A stretch of DNA of 21,310 nucleotides from an uncultured Collinsella sp. (GCA_900547655.1 URHQ01000030.1:1-21310), one strand, 5' to 3'. Shown: positions 7,968-14,447, counted from the stretch's first letter. Notes: generated by a model not told the origin, from the letters alone. Numbers and translations: made by a program.

Positions 7968-9692
7968 CTACGAGCGCAGTGTAATTTTATCGCGCAACGA
8001 TTTGAGATCTTCGGTGACGGTGCGGTCTTCCTGGATCATCTTCTGGACCTTTTTGTAGCTCGTGCTGACGGTCGAGTGGTTGCGGTTGCCAAATTCGGCG
8101 CCCACCGCCGTGGTCGTCATCTCGCACATCTCGATGGCCAGGTAGATAGCGATATGGCGTGCTTTGGCGATATTGGCGTTGCGACGCGGGCCGATGAGCT
8201 CCTCGTGCGTCACGCCGTACTGCTCTTCAATGACGGACTGAACCGTCTGGACGTTGATCTTTTTGGCCGATGTGTCGAAGTACTGGCTGGCGATGGCGTC
8301 GATATCGTCAAAGGTGAGCTCCCCGCCCTCGCGCTCGCGGTCGCCCGCCTCGCCGGCGCAGCGCTCGCAAAAGCTCTCGAGTTCGCGGATGTTGGTGCCC
8401 GAGACCTCGGCCATGTGTTTAAAGTGCTCGTCGGTCAGGTGTCCGCCGTCGCCCCCATAGGCCGCCAGCAGCGAGTCGTCGCCTGCCTCGGGAGCGGCGA
8501 CGATGGTGTTCTCGTAATAGCGCTGCAAGATCTTGTATTTCATCTCGTAGCTGGGCTCCGCGACCAGGCAGAGCATGCCGGCGTTGAAGCGGCTGGTCAG
8601 GCGCTCGTCCATGCTCAGGTCCTTGGGGGCACGGTCTGCCGCGATGACGACCTTCTTGTTGTTGCGAATGAACTCGTCCATGAGCTGGAAAAAGTAGTCC
8701 ACGCTCGCGCGCTTGCCGATGATGTTTTGGATGTCATCGATGATGAGCACGTCCACGCCGTGGTACGCCTGCATGATGGGGGCGTTGCTCTTCTTTTGAC
8801 GGTCGAACTCGGTCATCAGGTCGTCCAGATACGCCTGGGAGTTGGCATACTTGACCTTGATCTCGGGCGACTTCTCGGCGAGCTCGTTTTTGATGGCAAG
8901 CAGCAGGTGCGTCTTGCCCAGGCCCGATTTGCCGTAGATGAACAGCGATGTGCACGTGCCGCGCTCGTCTGCGAGGGCGGCAAACTTGAGTGCCGAGCGA
9001 TAGGCATGGCTGTTCTCGGGACCGTAGACAAAGTTCTCAAAGGTAAATTTTGAGTTCGCGGCGAGCGGGGCTCCATCCGTATTCTGCTCGGCCGGCACGG
9101 TCGGTGCTGGCACGGGTGAAGCGGGGGTCGCAGCTTGCGTGGATTTGGTCGGCGCTCCGCCCTTCATCTGGTTCATCATGCGACGAAAATCATCGGCCGA
9201 GAGCGTGTTCTTGATTGCAATACCCGAATCCGCGCCCGCCGCTGCGTCGTGAGCGATGGGCATGTGCGTGACGGGTACGTTCGTTGACGTCGCCGCCGCG
9301 GTCGGCAACGGTGCCATGGTTTCACGGGAAACATCACCGTGCTGGTGCTCGATTGTCGGCGCGTCGCCTGCGGAGGCCGGCACCGCCGGGGAAGCAGCGG
9401 GAGCCGTGGCGGGCGCCGTCGCGGCAGCGGATTCCGTCGCGGCGCCTTGCGGTGCCACAATATCGAGCGCAATCGGTGCAAAGGCGATTTCTTCCAGATA
9501 GGCCTCAATAGTCGGCTGATGCTTTTTGAGCTGCGCGATGGCAAAGCGCGAGGGCGCCTCGATCGTGAGCGTATCTTCGGTCAGGCTTATGGCGCGCGAT
9601 TGCCCCAGCATGTTGATGAGGCGTGCATCTTGGCCGTCGCGCTGGCAAAAGGCGATGGCATCCCCCAGGATGATGCTTGCTTCCTCGTCCAC
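7968..9692 (-). CDS. dnaA: Chromosomal replication initiator protein DnaA
   Basis: DnaA binds origin boxes, forms an ATP-dependent filament and opens the origin. At 574 residues it is about 100 longer than E. coli DnaA because of a long Ala/Pro/Thr-rich domain II (about 80-212). Domain III has Walker A YGKSGLGKTH (253-262), Walker B LIIDD (316-320), the arginine-finger box LTSRF (Arg368) and sensor II Arg436. Domain IV keeps Arg504, equivalent to E. coli Arg399. The signature usually written GGRDHTTV reads GNRNHSTV (535-542), so Asn538 replaces the DNA-reading Asp. Domain I (1-78) is divergent, with no tryptophan. The start is GTG at 9692 preceded by GGGAG. It lies 15 bp after the ATPase gene and is probably cotranscribed with it. 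A parS-like sequence lies within domain II codons 120-125. Confidence 0.97.
   Translation of the reverse strand: MDEEASIILGDAIAFCQRDGQDARLINMLGQSRAISLTEDTLTIEAPSRFAIAQLKKHQPTIEAYLEEIAFAPIALDIVAPQGAATESAAATAPATAPAASPAVPASAGDAPTIEHQHGDVSRETMAPLPTAAATSTNVPVTHMPIAHDAAAGADSGIAIKNTLSADDFRRMMNQMKGGAPTKSTQAATPASPVPAPTVPAEQNTDGAPLAANSKFTFENFVYGPENSHAYRSALKFAALADERGTCTSLFIYGKSGLGKTHLLLAIKNELAEKSPEIKVKYANSQAYLDDLMTEFDRQKKSNAPIMQAYHGVDVLIIDDIQNIIGKRASVDYFFQLMDEFIRNNKKVVIAADRAPKDLSMDERLTSRFNAGMLCLVAEPSYEMKYKILQRYYENTIVAAPEAGDDSLLAAYGGDGGHLTDEHFKHMAEVSGTNIRELESFCERCAGEAGDREREGGELTFDDIDAIASQYFDTSAKKINVQTVQSVIEEQYGVTHEELIGPRRNANIAKARHIAIYLAIEMCEMTTTAVGAEFGNRNHSTVSTSYKKVQKMIQEDRTVTEDLKSLRDKITLRS
9318..9333. 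other. Degenerate parS-like site inside dnaA
   Basis: GGTTTCACGGGAAACA matches the parS consensus TGTTTCACGTGAAACA at 14 of 16 bases. It lies in the codons for Val-Ser-Arg-Glu-Thr of the unstructured domain II linker, where sequence is free to carry a DNA site. Whether ParB binds it is unknown. Confidence 0.45.
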
Positions 9693-9707
9693 TGTCTCTC
9701 CCGTTCT

Positions 9708-11060
9708 TTAGCTCTGAGCTCGCACGCGAGCGGCGCCGAGTTCGGTCAGATGGTATTTCTGGCCATGCTTGATGACCAAGCCGGCCTGCGCCAAGTCATT
9801 GAGCGTGCGTGACCAAGTGGGGGCCGAGTTTCCAAACGCCCTCGCAAGATCGGTTGCACCGCACGCTTGATTTTGCGCCAGATAGCCCAGCGCGGCGTTG
9901 CCGCGATCGCTTACGAACACGTCCGGTTGTGGCTGCGCATACTGATTTGCTGCATTAGGATACATCATTTGAGCTGCTGGTTGTTGAGAACTCTGTATCG
10001 GCGGCATTTGCTGTTGAAAACTTTGAGGCCACTGTTGGTAAGGCTGCGGAGGCATCTGCTGGGCCCAGGGGTTGTACTGCTGCTGCGGCATCTGCTGGTA
10101 CGGCTGCTGATATCCCTGCTGGTACTGCTGCGGGAACTGCTGGCCATACCCCAGTGGCGGCATCTGCTGATATGGATATCCCTGTTGGTACGGCTGATAG
10201 CCCATTTGCTGGCCACCCGGTGCCCCCGTCGCCTGCTGCATTGCTGCTGCATCCTGATCCGCCAGCGGCATGGCCTCTGGCGTGTTTGGCGGCATCGACA
10301 TCGATGCCGCCTGGGGCTCTTGTGTAGGAAGCATTCCGGGCTGCTGCATCTGTCCCACGGGGGGCTGCATCTGCTGCGTTGCCATGGGCTGCTGCGCAAA
10401 AGCTCCCGGCAGGGGATATGTGGGCTGCTCCGTCTCGGGCCGCACGGCAGCGCCGCGTCCGCCGGCACGCTCGATTTCCTGCACGCGTTTAGGGTTCAGG
10501 CTTACCGTAACCACGGTGCCGTTGCCCATGTTGTCCTCGATGGATACGGCACCGCCGGCGTTTTCCAAATACTCCTGCACCATGGGAAGCCCCGCTCCGG
10601 TTCCACGGATATAGCGCTTCATCTTGCTGTTTGCGCTGGTAACGCCAAAGTCGAAAGCGCGCTCCTTGTCGTCGATGCCTGGTCCTTGATCGGCAAAGCG
10701 GATGGTGTCTCCGCCGTCCAGAATCGAGATGATGGGCTCGGCAAAGTGCGCGTGGATAAAGTTTTCGACAATCTCGCGGATGACCATGAGCGAGATATGG
10801 CCACCTTGTTCTTTCATGCACTGGTAGACGGTGTTGGTCGTCTCTTCCAAATACGTGCGGACATCTTGCGGATCAATGACGATCACACGCGGTGTCGACA
10901 GCATGTCGTCATAGACGGCGATGCGCGCGGCGTACATGGCTTTCGGCGCCTGCGTGGTCGTCTGCTCGCCTTCCTCACGCTCTTCGCGCACGCCGGTGAT
11001 GTGCTCGTTGTCGGGTGCCGGGTCTCCGGAATCGACCATGGTGTAAAAGTCGTCAGACAT
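9708..11060 (-). CDS. Bergerat-fold ATPase with Gln-rich linker and C-terminal winged helix
   Basis: No gene name is known to me. Three parts are visible in the 450 residues. Residues 45-190 form a GHKL/HATPase domain like anti-sigma kinase SpoIIAB: N box with Glu96 and Asn100 (REIVENFIHAHF), G1 box DQGPG (124-128) and G2 box GTGAGL (153-158). There is no histidine phosphoacceptor helix, so it is not an ordinary sensor kinase. Residues 222-378 are low-complexity; I count 32 Gln, 15 Pro and 10 Tyr in 281-360. Residues 385-447 look like a winged helix-turn-helix (ATDLARAFGNS, then the wing KHGQKYHLTELG). There is no signal peptide or membrane segment, so it is probably cytoplasmic. The ATG at 11060 has only a weak ribosome site. 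It sits between dnaA (15 bp downstream) and a cluster of DnaA boxes. Involvement in controlling dnaA or the origin is plausible but unproven. Confidence 0.85.
   Translation of the reverse strand: MSDDFYTMVDSGDPAPDNEHITGVREEREEGEQTTTQAPKAMYAARIAVYDDMLSTPRVIVIDPQDVRTYLEETTNTVYQCMKEQGGHISLMVIREIVENFIHAHFAEPIISILDGGDTIRFADQGPGIDDKERAFDFGVTSANSKMKRYIRGTGAGLPMVQEYLENAGGAVSIEDNMGNGTVVTVSLNPKRVQEIERAGGRGAAVRPETEQPTYPLPGAFAQQPMATQQMQPPVGQMQQPGMLPTQEPQAASMSMPPNTPEAMPLADQDAAAMQQATGAPGGQQMGYQPYQQGYPYQQMPPLGYGQQFPQQYQQGYQQPYQQMPQQQYNPWAQQMPPQPYQQWPQSFQQQMPPIQSSQQPAAQMMYPNAANQYAQPQPDVFVSDRGNAALGYLAQNQACGATDLARAFGNSAPTWSRTLNDLAQAGLVIKHGQKYHLTELGAARVRAQS
9981..10220 (-). repeat. CAG/CTG-rich low-complexity coding tract
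   Basis: The sequence is dominated by degenerate CTG/TTG-type triplets on the plus strand, encoding Gln-Gln pairs alternating with Tyr, Pro, Met and Gly (residues 281-360 of the ATPase gene). Such tracts are prone to slippage and length variation. Confidence 0.8.
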
Positions 11061-11072
11061 GCCGCTCGCAAT

Positions 11073-11206
11073 CTTTCAAAAGGTTTCGAACAAATAGTAG
11101 CTCACCGTGCAATGTTTCTCATCTTTCGACAACTTTTCAAAACCTGTTGAAAACTCTGGAAAACGGACGAAAAGTTCTCAACATTGCCAACATGACCTGT
11201 TGAAAA
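11073..11206. other. Cluster of DnaA-box-like sequences upstream of dnaA operon
   Basis: TTTTCAACA occurs twice in inverse orientation (as TGTTGAAAA at 11145-11153 and 11198-11206). Related sequences are TTCTCAACA at 11175-11183, TCTGGAAAA at 11155-11163 (inverse of TTTTCCAGA), and pairs spaced 11 bp apart at 11073/11084 and 11123/11134. The segment 11124-11144 matches 7934-7954, in the other half of the origin, at 17 of 21 positions. None is a perfect TTATCCACA, so the family is inferred from recurrence. Confidence 0.6.
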
Positions 11207-11303
11207 CTCGATGAAATATCGTGAAAAGTTGTCATACACCGCTAAATCGAGCTCGGCTTATGGGGGAACCGTGTGAACTGCGCAACCTTTTACCTTTGAT
11301 TTC

Positions 11304-11333
11304 TTGACATTTGAACATTGATTTCCCTACAAT
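11304..11333 (+). promoter_or_regulatory. rpmH promoter
   Basis: A perfect -35 TTGACA (11304-11309) and a -10 TACAAT (11328-11333) are separated by 18 bp. Transcription would start near 11340, giving a leader of about 65 bases before rpmH. It probably drives rpmH through khpB, since no terminator appears until 13553. Confidence 0.85.
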
Positions 11334-11359
11334 CTTCAAGCTCACGTGTCTATATCTGC

Positions 11360-11377
11360 GTCCGCGCCCCCGCGGAC
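11360..11377 (+). promoter_or_regulatory. GC-rich hairpin in the rpmH leader
   Basis: The seven-base arm GTCCGCG (11360-11366) pairs perfectly with CGCGGAC (11371-11377) around a CCCC loop. It lies 14 bases before the AGGAGG ribosome site, with no T-run after it, so it is not a terminator. It could stabilise the message or affect rpmH translation. Confidence 0.5.
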
Positions 11378-11405
11378 ACTCGAAATGCAGCAGGAGGAAC
11401 TTAAG

Positions 11406-11540
11406 ATGAAGCGTACGTATCAGCCTAATAAGCGTAAGCGTGCCAAGACCCATGGCTTCCGTGCCCGTATGGCCACTAAGGGTGGTCGTGCCGTGCTCGC
11501 CCGTCGTCGCGCCAAGGGCCGCAAGCGTCTCACTGTCTAG
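11406..11540 (+). CDS. rpmH: 50S ribosomal protein L34
   Basis: L34 is a small basic protein of the large ribosomal subunit. The 44 residues begin MKRTYQPNKRKR and end GRKRLTV, the full-length family pattern. The ATG at 11406 is preceded by AGGAGG eight bases upstream. The frame stays open upstream of this ATG, but nothing there resembles L34. It is the first gene of the rightward operon and is followed by rnpA after 20 bp, the classic origin-proximal pair. Confidence 0.97.
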   Translation: MKRTYQPNKRKRAKTHGFRARMATKGGRAVLARRRAKGRKRLTV

Positions 11541-11560
11541 CAGCGATACACACATCTCGC

Positions 11561-11899
11561 ATGAAGACTATTAAGTCTCGGCAAGATTTCGAGCATGTGT
11601 TCAGTCAGGGGCGTCGTTTCAATCACCCTCTGATTCGAATGACCATATGTGAATCGGTTGGCGAAGGCGACTCCGGAAGGGTCGCCTTCGTTGGTGCTAA
11701 ACGGCTCGGTTGTGCCGTCGTGCGCAACCGTTCTAAGCGTGTGATGCGCGAGGCCGCCCGCAGCTGTGGATTTCCCGTTGCGGGTTATGACATCATCTTG
11801 TTCGCAACTCCCAAGACGAGGGTTTCCTCGCCGCAGGAGATGGACAAGGCGTTGCGTTCGCTTATGAAACGCGCCGGCGTTGCCGGGGAGGAGCGATGA
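11561..11899 (+). CDS. rnpA: Ribonuclease P protein component
   Basis: RnpA assists the RNase P catalytic RNA in removing 5' leaders from tRNA precursors. The 112 residues are of normal length and contain the signature around AVVRNRSKRVMREAAR, with the RNR box that contacts the RNA. The ATG at 11561 has no clear Shine-Dalgarno sequence. Its stop overlaps the yidD start in ATGA (11896-11899), so the two are translationally coupled. Confidence 0.95.
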   Translation: MKTIKSRQDFEHVFSQGRRFNHPLIRMTICESVGEGDSGRVAFVGAKRLGCAVVRNRSKRVMREAARSCGFPVAGYDIILFATPKTRVSSPQEMDKALRSLMKRAGVAGEER

Positions 11900-12120
11900 G
11901 CAATCACGTTTTGCGACGTGTTGCCATCGCTCCTATTCGCATATATCAACAGGTTATTTCGCCCTTATTGCCTGACGCCTGCATTTATTACCCAACGTGC
12001 TCGCAATACGCCGTCCAGGCGATTGAGAAGCACGGTGTTTTGAGAGGCTGCTGGCTTGCCGTGAGGCGCATCGCTCGCTGCAATCCCCTGCACGTCGGCG
12101 GTTATGACCCTGTGCCCTAG
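11896..12120 (+). CDS. yidD: Membrane protein insertion efficiency factor YidD
   Basis: This small membrane-associated protein is thought to assist YidC-dependent insertion. The 74 residues show the family features: an amphipathic N-terminal helix (IAPIRIYQQVISPLLPD), CIYYPTCSQYA, GCWLAVRRIARCNPLHVGGYDPVP, and three conserved-type Cys. Length is typical. The start overlaps the rnpA stop and is preceded by GGAGG. The next gene is yidC, its functional partner. Confidence 0.95.
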   Translation: MSNHVLRRVAIAPIRIYQQVISPLLPDACIYYPTCSQYAVQAIEKHGVLRGCWLAVRRIARCNPLHVGGYDPVP

Positions 12121-12149
12121 CGGGCACTCGCTATCGGAGGAAAACTTAC

Positions 12150-12920
12150 ATGTGGGATTGGATCGTTAACATCCTTTTCGAGCTGCTCAAGCTCATCCAG
12201 ACCTTTGCGGTCGACTGGGGCCTGTCCATCATCATCCTGGTGGTCATCATCCGTCTGCTGTTGACGCCGCTCATGCTCAAGTCGACTAAGTCGACGGCTC
12301 GTATGCAGGTGCTGCAGCCCAAGATGCTCGAGATTCAGGAGCGCTATGCCGACGATCCTCAGCGTCAGGCCGAGGAGATGCAGAAGTTCTACAGCGAGAA
12401 CAAGTTCAATCCGCTGGCCGGCTGTCTGCCGCTTCTGATTCAGATGCCTATCCTGTTCGCCCTGTTTACGCTGCTGCGTAACCTGCCGGACTACTTTAAC
12501 GACGGCACGTTCTCGTTCTTCAACATCCTGCCCGACCTGACCACCACGCCGAGCGCTTCCTTTGCCGATGGCTTTATGGTTGCGCTGCCTGCGCTGGTCT
12601 GCCTGATTCTGTTCGCCGTCCTGACCCTGATTCCGCAGCTCTATATGTCGCGCAACCAGACCGGCCAGCAGGCTCAGAGCATGCGTATGATGGCTGTTGT
12701 CATGACGGTCATGATGCTTTGGATGGGCTGGAGCCTTCCCGTTGGTGTTCTGCTGTACTACGACGTCTCGTCTGCTTGGCAGGTTATCCAGCAGATTTTT
12801 GTGACGCAGAAGGTTATCGAGAAGGCCAAGGCCGATGAGGAGGAGCGTCTTAAGAACGCGCCGCTGCAGGTTGAGGTCACTCGTCGCGAGAAGAAGCCGC
12901 GCCCGCACAAGAAGAAGTAG
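12150..12920 (+). CDS. yidC: Membrane protein insertase YidC/Oxa1
   Basis: YidC inserts and folds membrane proteins, alone or with SecYEG. The 256-residue protein is the short Gram-positive type, without the large periplasmic domain of E. coli YidC. It also has no lipoprotein-type N-terminus. The first membrane segment (about 22-42) carries Arg35, the conserved positive residue of the hydrophilic groove. A cytoplasmic hairpin with coiled-coil character (50-86) follows, then hydrophobic segments at about 91-111, 143-168 and 178-215, and a Lys-rich tail ending HKKK that may contact ribosomes. The ATG at 12150 has GGAGG nine bases upstream. Confidence 0.95.
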   Translation: MWDWIVNILFELLKLIQTFAVDWGLSIIILVVIIRLLLTPLMLKSTKSTARMQVLQPKMLEIQERYADDPQRQAEEMQKFYSENKFNPLAGCLPLLIQMPILFALFTLLRNLPDYFNDGTFSFFNILPDLTTTPSASFADGFMVALPALVCLILFAVLTLIPQLYMSRNQTGQQAQSMRMMAVVMTVMMLWMGWSLPVGVLLYYDVSSAWQVIQQIFVTQKVIEKAKADEEERLKNAPLQVEVTRREKKPRPHKKK

Positions 12921-12937
12921 TGGGATATCAATCTTAT

Positions 12938-12950
12938 TTAGGTACCTAAC
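12938..12950. repeat. Palindrome TTAGGTACCTAA(C), copy 1
   Basis: This is a perfect 12-bp palindrome (12938-12949) followed by C, in the 44-bp gap between yidC and khpB. The same 13 bases recur at 16442-16454. It could be a binding site for a dimeric regulator. Confidence 0.6.
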
Positions 12951-12951
12951 T

Positions 12952-12958
12952 TTTGGAG
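12952..12958 (+). promoter_or_regulatory. Ribosome binding site that fixes the khpB start
   Basis: TTTGGAG lies six bases before the ATG at 12965. The alternative in-frame TTG at 12953 lies inside this site, which argues for 12965. Confidence 0.75.
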
Positions 12959-12964
12959 TACGTT

Positions 12965-13534
12965 ATGTCTGAAGAGATCATCGAGGATATGCTTGAGGAG
13001 GTTGCCCCGCAGGTCGCGGGCGATTATCCCGAGATTGCACAGCGCTACAAGGCTGGTGAAGAGCTGACCGATGAGGAGCTCGACACCATTGCCGATGTTG
13101 CGATTTCCATCCTGCGTTCCATCCTTTCGCACTTCGATGCCGCCAACTCTCCTATTGATGAGTATGAGGGCGACGAGGGTGAGCTGATTCTGGATGTAAC
13201 GGCTCCCGACCTTGCTGTTCTCATTGGCCGTCATGGTCGCACTCTTGATGCTCTTCAGGTAATGTTCTCTTTGCTGGTGAGTCGCAAGCTTGGCTTTAGG
13301 TATCCGGTTGTAGTGGACGTCGAGGGATACAAGAGCCGCCGCCAGGACAAGGTCGCCTCCATGGCTCAGTCTGCTGCCGAGCGTGCCATCCGCACTCATA
13401 AGAGTGTTTCGCTTCCGCCCATGAATGCCTACGAGCGCCGACTGGTTCACATTGCACTTCGTGGCAATGATGCCGTCGATACTCATTCTGAGGGTTCTGA
13501 CCCTGATCGCCATGTGGTGATTGTTGCTCGATAA
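12965..13534 (+). CDS. khpB: KH/R3H RNA-binding protein KhpB (Jag)
   Basis: This RNA-binding protein has a family role in cell elongation and division through small-RNA and mRNA binding, usually with KhpA. In 189 residues, an acidic N-terminal part (1-58) precedes a KH domain with the GxxG loop GRHG (88-91), then an R3H domain with R158 and H162 (RRLVH). The classic N-terminal Jag domain is not recognisable. It sits downstream of yidC, as in many Gram-positives, and is followed by a strong terminator, so it probably ends the rpmH operon. Confidence 0.92.
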   Translation: MSEEIIEDMLEEVAPQVAGDYPEIAQRYKAGEELTDEELDTIADVAISILRSILSHFDAANSPIDEYEGDEGELILDVTAPDLAVLIGRHGRTLDALQVMFSLLVSRKLGFRYPVVVDVEGYKSRRQDKVASMAQSAAERAIRTHKSVSLPPMNAYERRLVHIALRGNDAVDTHSEGSDPDRHVVIVAR

Positions 13535-13552
13535 TCTACTCGAGCTTATGCT

Positions 13553-13584
13553 AAGGGGACGTGGTTTCCACGTCCCCTTTTTTT
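13553..13584 (+). terminator. Intrinsic terminator of the rpmH-khpB operon
   Basis: A perfect 12-bp stem (13553-13564 with 13568-13579) with a TTT loop runs into seven T (13578-13584). It lies 18 bases after the khpB stop. Confidence 0.95.
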
Positions 13585-13615
13585 GTCAAAAGTTCTCGAT
13601 ACACTAATTTTTGTC

Positions 13616-13624
13616 AGAAAGGAG
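13616..13624 (+). promoter_or_regulatory. Ribosome binding site that fixes the rsmG start
   Basis: AGAAAGGAG is followed by six bases and then a TTG codon at 13631. The longer frame, which begins with a TTG at 13583, starts inside the upstream terminator and is unlikely to be used. Confidence 0.75.
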
Positions 13625-13630
13625 CTTTCG

Positions 13631-14368
13631 TTGTTAGTACTTACTGATCAGCAAGCTGACGAGATGTTGAGTCGTCTAACTTCCTATTGCAAAGAGTATT
13701 CCTTGAGCGTAACTGATGTTGAGCTGAGGAAATGTATCCAGCATTTGGATTTGGTTCTGGAAACAAATAAGACAACGAATCTTACCCGTATCCTTAACGT
13801 AGAAGATGCTGCGGTACTTCATATCCTCGACTCACTTGTTTTGCTCCCCTATATCAATAAGGCTCCTGAGGGAGCTTTGCTCGATATGGGAACAGGTGCG
13901 GGCTTCCCTGGTATTCCTTTAACCATAACCGCGCATCGTAAAGCTACTTATATTGACTCTGTTGGCAAGAAGGTTGATGCTGTTAATTCTTTTGTTCATG
14001 CTCTTGGATTGAAACGTGCTCATGCGGTTCATGATCGTCTTGAAGAATATGCTCGAAGCCATAAGAAGCAGTTCTCTGTTGTAACCGCCCGCGCACTGGC
14101 CCCTCTACCGATACTTGTTGAGTATGCGGCTCCGTACCTCAAGGATGGAGGGCTATTTGTTATCACCAAGGGCAATCCTTCGGATGAGGAGCTTGCTTCT
14201 GGCATGTCAGCCGCAAAGATTTGCGGCTTCACTTTGCTTCTGAATGACGCTATCGATTTGCCTGAGGGCCTGGGCCACAGGGAGTTTATTGTTCTTAAGA
14301 AGAGTCATCCAGCATCCGTTTCATTGCCTCGTGCAAATGGCATGGCAAAGAAGAATCCGCTTGCCTAG
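13631..14368 (+). CDS. rsmG: 16S rRNA (guanine527-N7)-methyltransferase RsmG
   Basis: RsmG (GidB) methylates G527 of 16S rRNA using S-adenosylmethionine. Loss in other bacteria gives low-level streptomycin resistance. With a TTG start at 13631 it has 245 residues. The SAM-binding motif is LDMGTGAGFPGIP (84-96), preceded by NLTRI (50-54). TARALAPL (152-159) matches the family SRAVAPL. Its codons are much richer in A/T than gyrA or dnaA; two sampled 60-base rows are 40% GC. It directly precedes the parS cluster and parA, with no terminator between, so cotranscription with parA is possible. Confidence 0.93.
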   Translation: MLVLTDQQADEMLSRLTSYCKEYSLSVTDVELRKCIQHLDLVLETNKTTNLTRILNVEDAAVLHILDSLVLLPYINKAPEGALLDMGTGAGFPGIPLTITAHRKATYIDSVGKKVDAVNSFVHALGLKRAHAVHDRLEEYARSHKKQFSVVTARALAPLPILVEYAAPYLKDGGLFVITKGNPSDEELASGMSAAKICGFTLLLNDAIDLPEGLGHREFIVLKKSHPASVSLPRANGMAKKNPLA

Positions 14369-14369
14369 A

Positions 14370-14385
14370 TGTTTCACGTGAAACA
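14370..14385. other. parS site 1
   Basis: A perfect TGTTTCACGTGAAACA, the ParB binding palindrome. It starts 1 base after rsmG. Confidence 0.95.
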
Positions 14386-14408
14386 TAATGGATACTAACA
14401 ACTTGCCA

Positions 14409-14424
14409 TGTTTCACGTGAAACA
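14409..14424. other. parS site 2
   Basis: A perfect parS in the middle of the trio, 39 bp after the first. Dyad symmetry extends to 24 bp (14405-14428), making it the most symmetric copy. Confidence 0.95.
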
Positions 14425-14447
14425 TGGCGGTTGATATCGAATCGGAT

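Larger units (their letters stand above)
11061..11405. other. Non-coding divergent region, upstream half of the origin
   Basis: This 345-bp stretch between two divergent genes contains no credible gene. It holds the DnaA-box-like cluster at 11073-11206, the rpmH promoter at 11304-11333 and a leader hairpin at 11360-11377. A promoter for the leftward ATPase-dnaA transcript must also lie here, but I found no convincing -35/-10 pair. If it lies among the boxes, DnaA would control its own transcription. Confidence 0.75.

Noticed and set aside
6608..7984. 458-residue plus-strand open frame antisense to dnaN
   Set aside because: It mirrors dnaN and then runs through the origin segment. No protein family is visible.
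9981..10220. CRISPR or tandem DNA repeat
   Set aside because: The repetition is codon-level Gln/Tyr/Pro coding without conserved repeat units or spacers.
9867..11150. 427-residue plus-strand open frame opposite the ATPase gene
   Set aside because: Leu/Arg/His-rich composition is the antisense reading of Gln codons. The ATPase frame has real motifs.
12117..12908. 263-residue minus-strand open frame opposite yidC
   Set aside because: Antisense shadow of yidC, with no ribosome site or motif.
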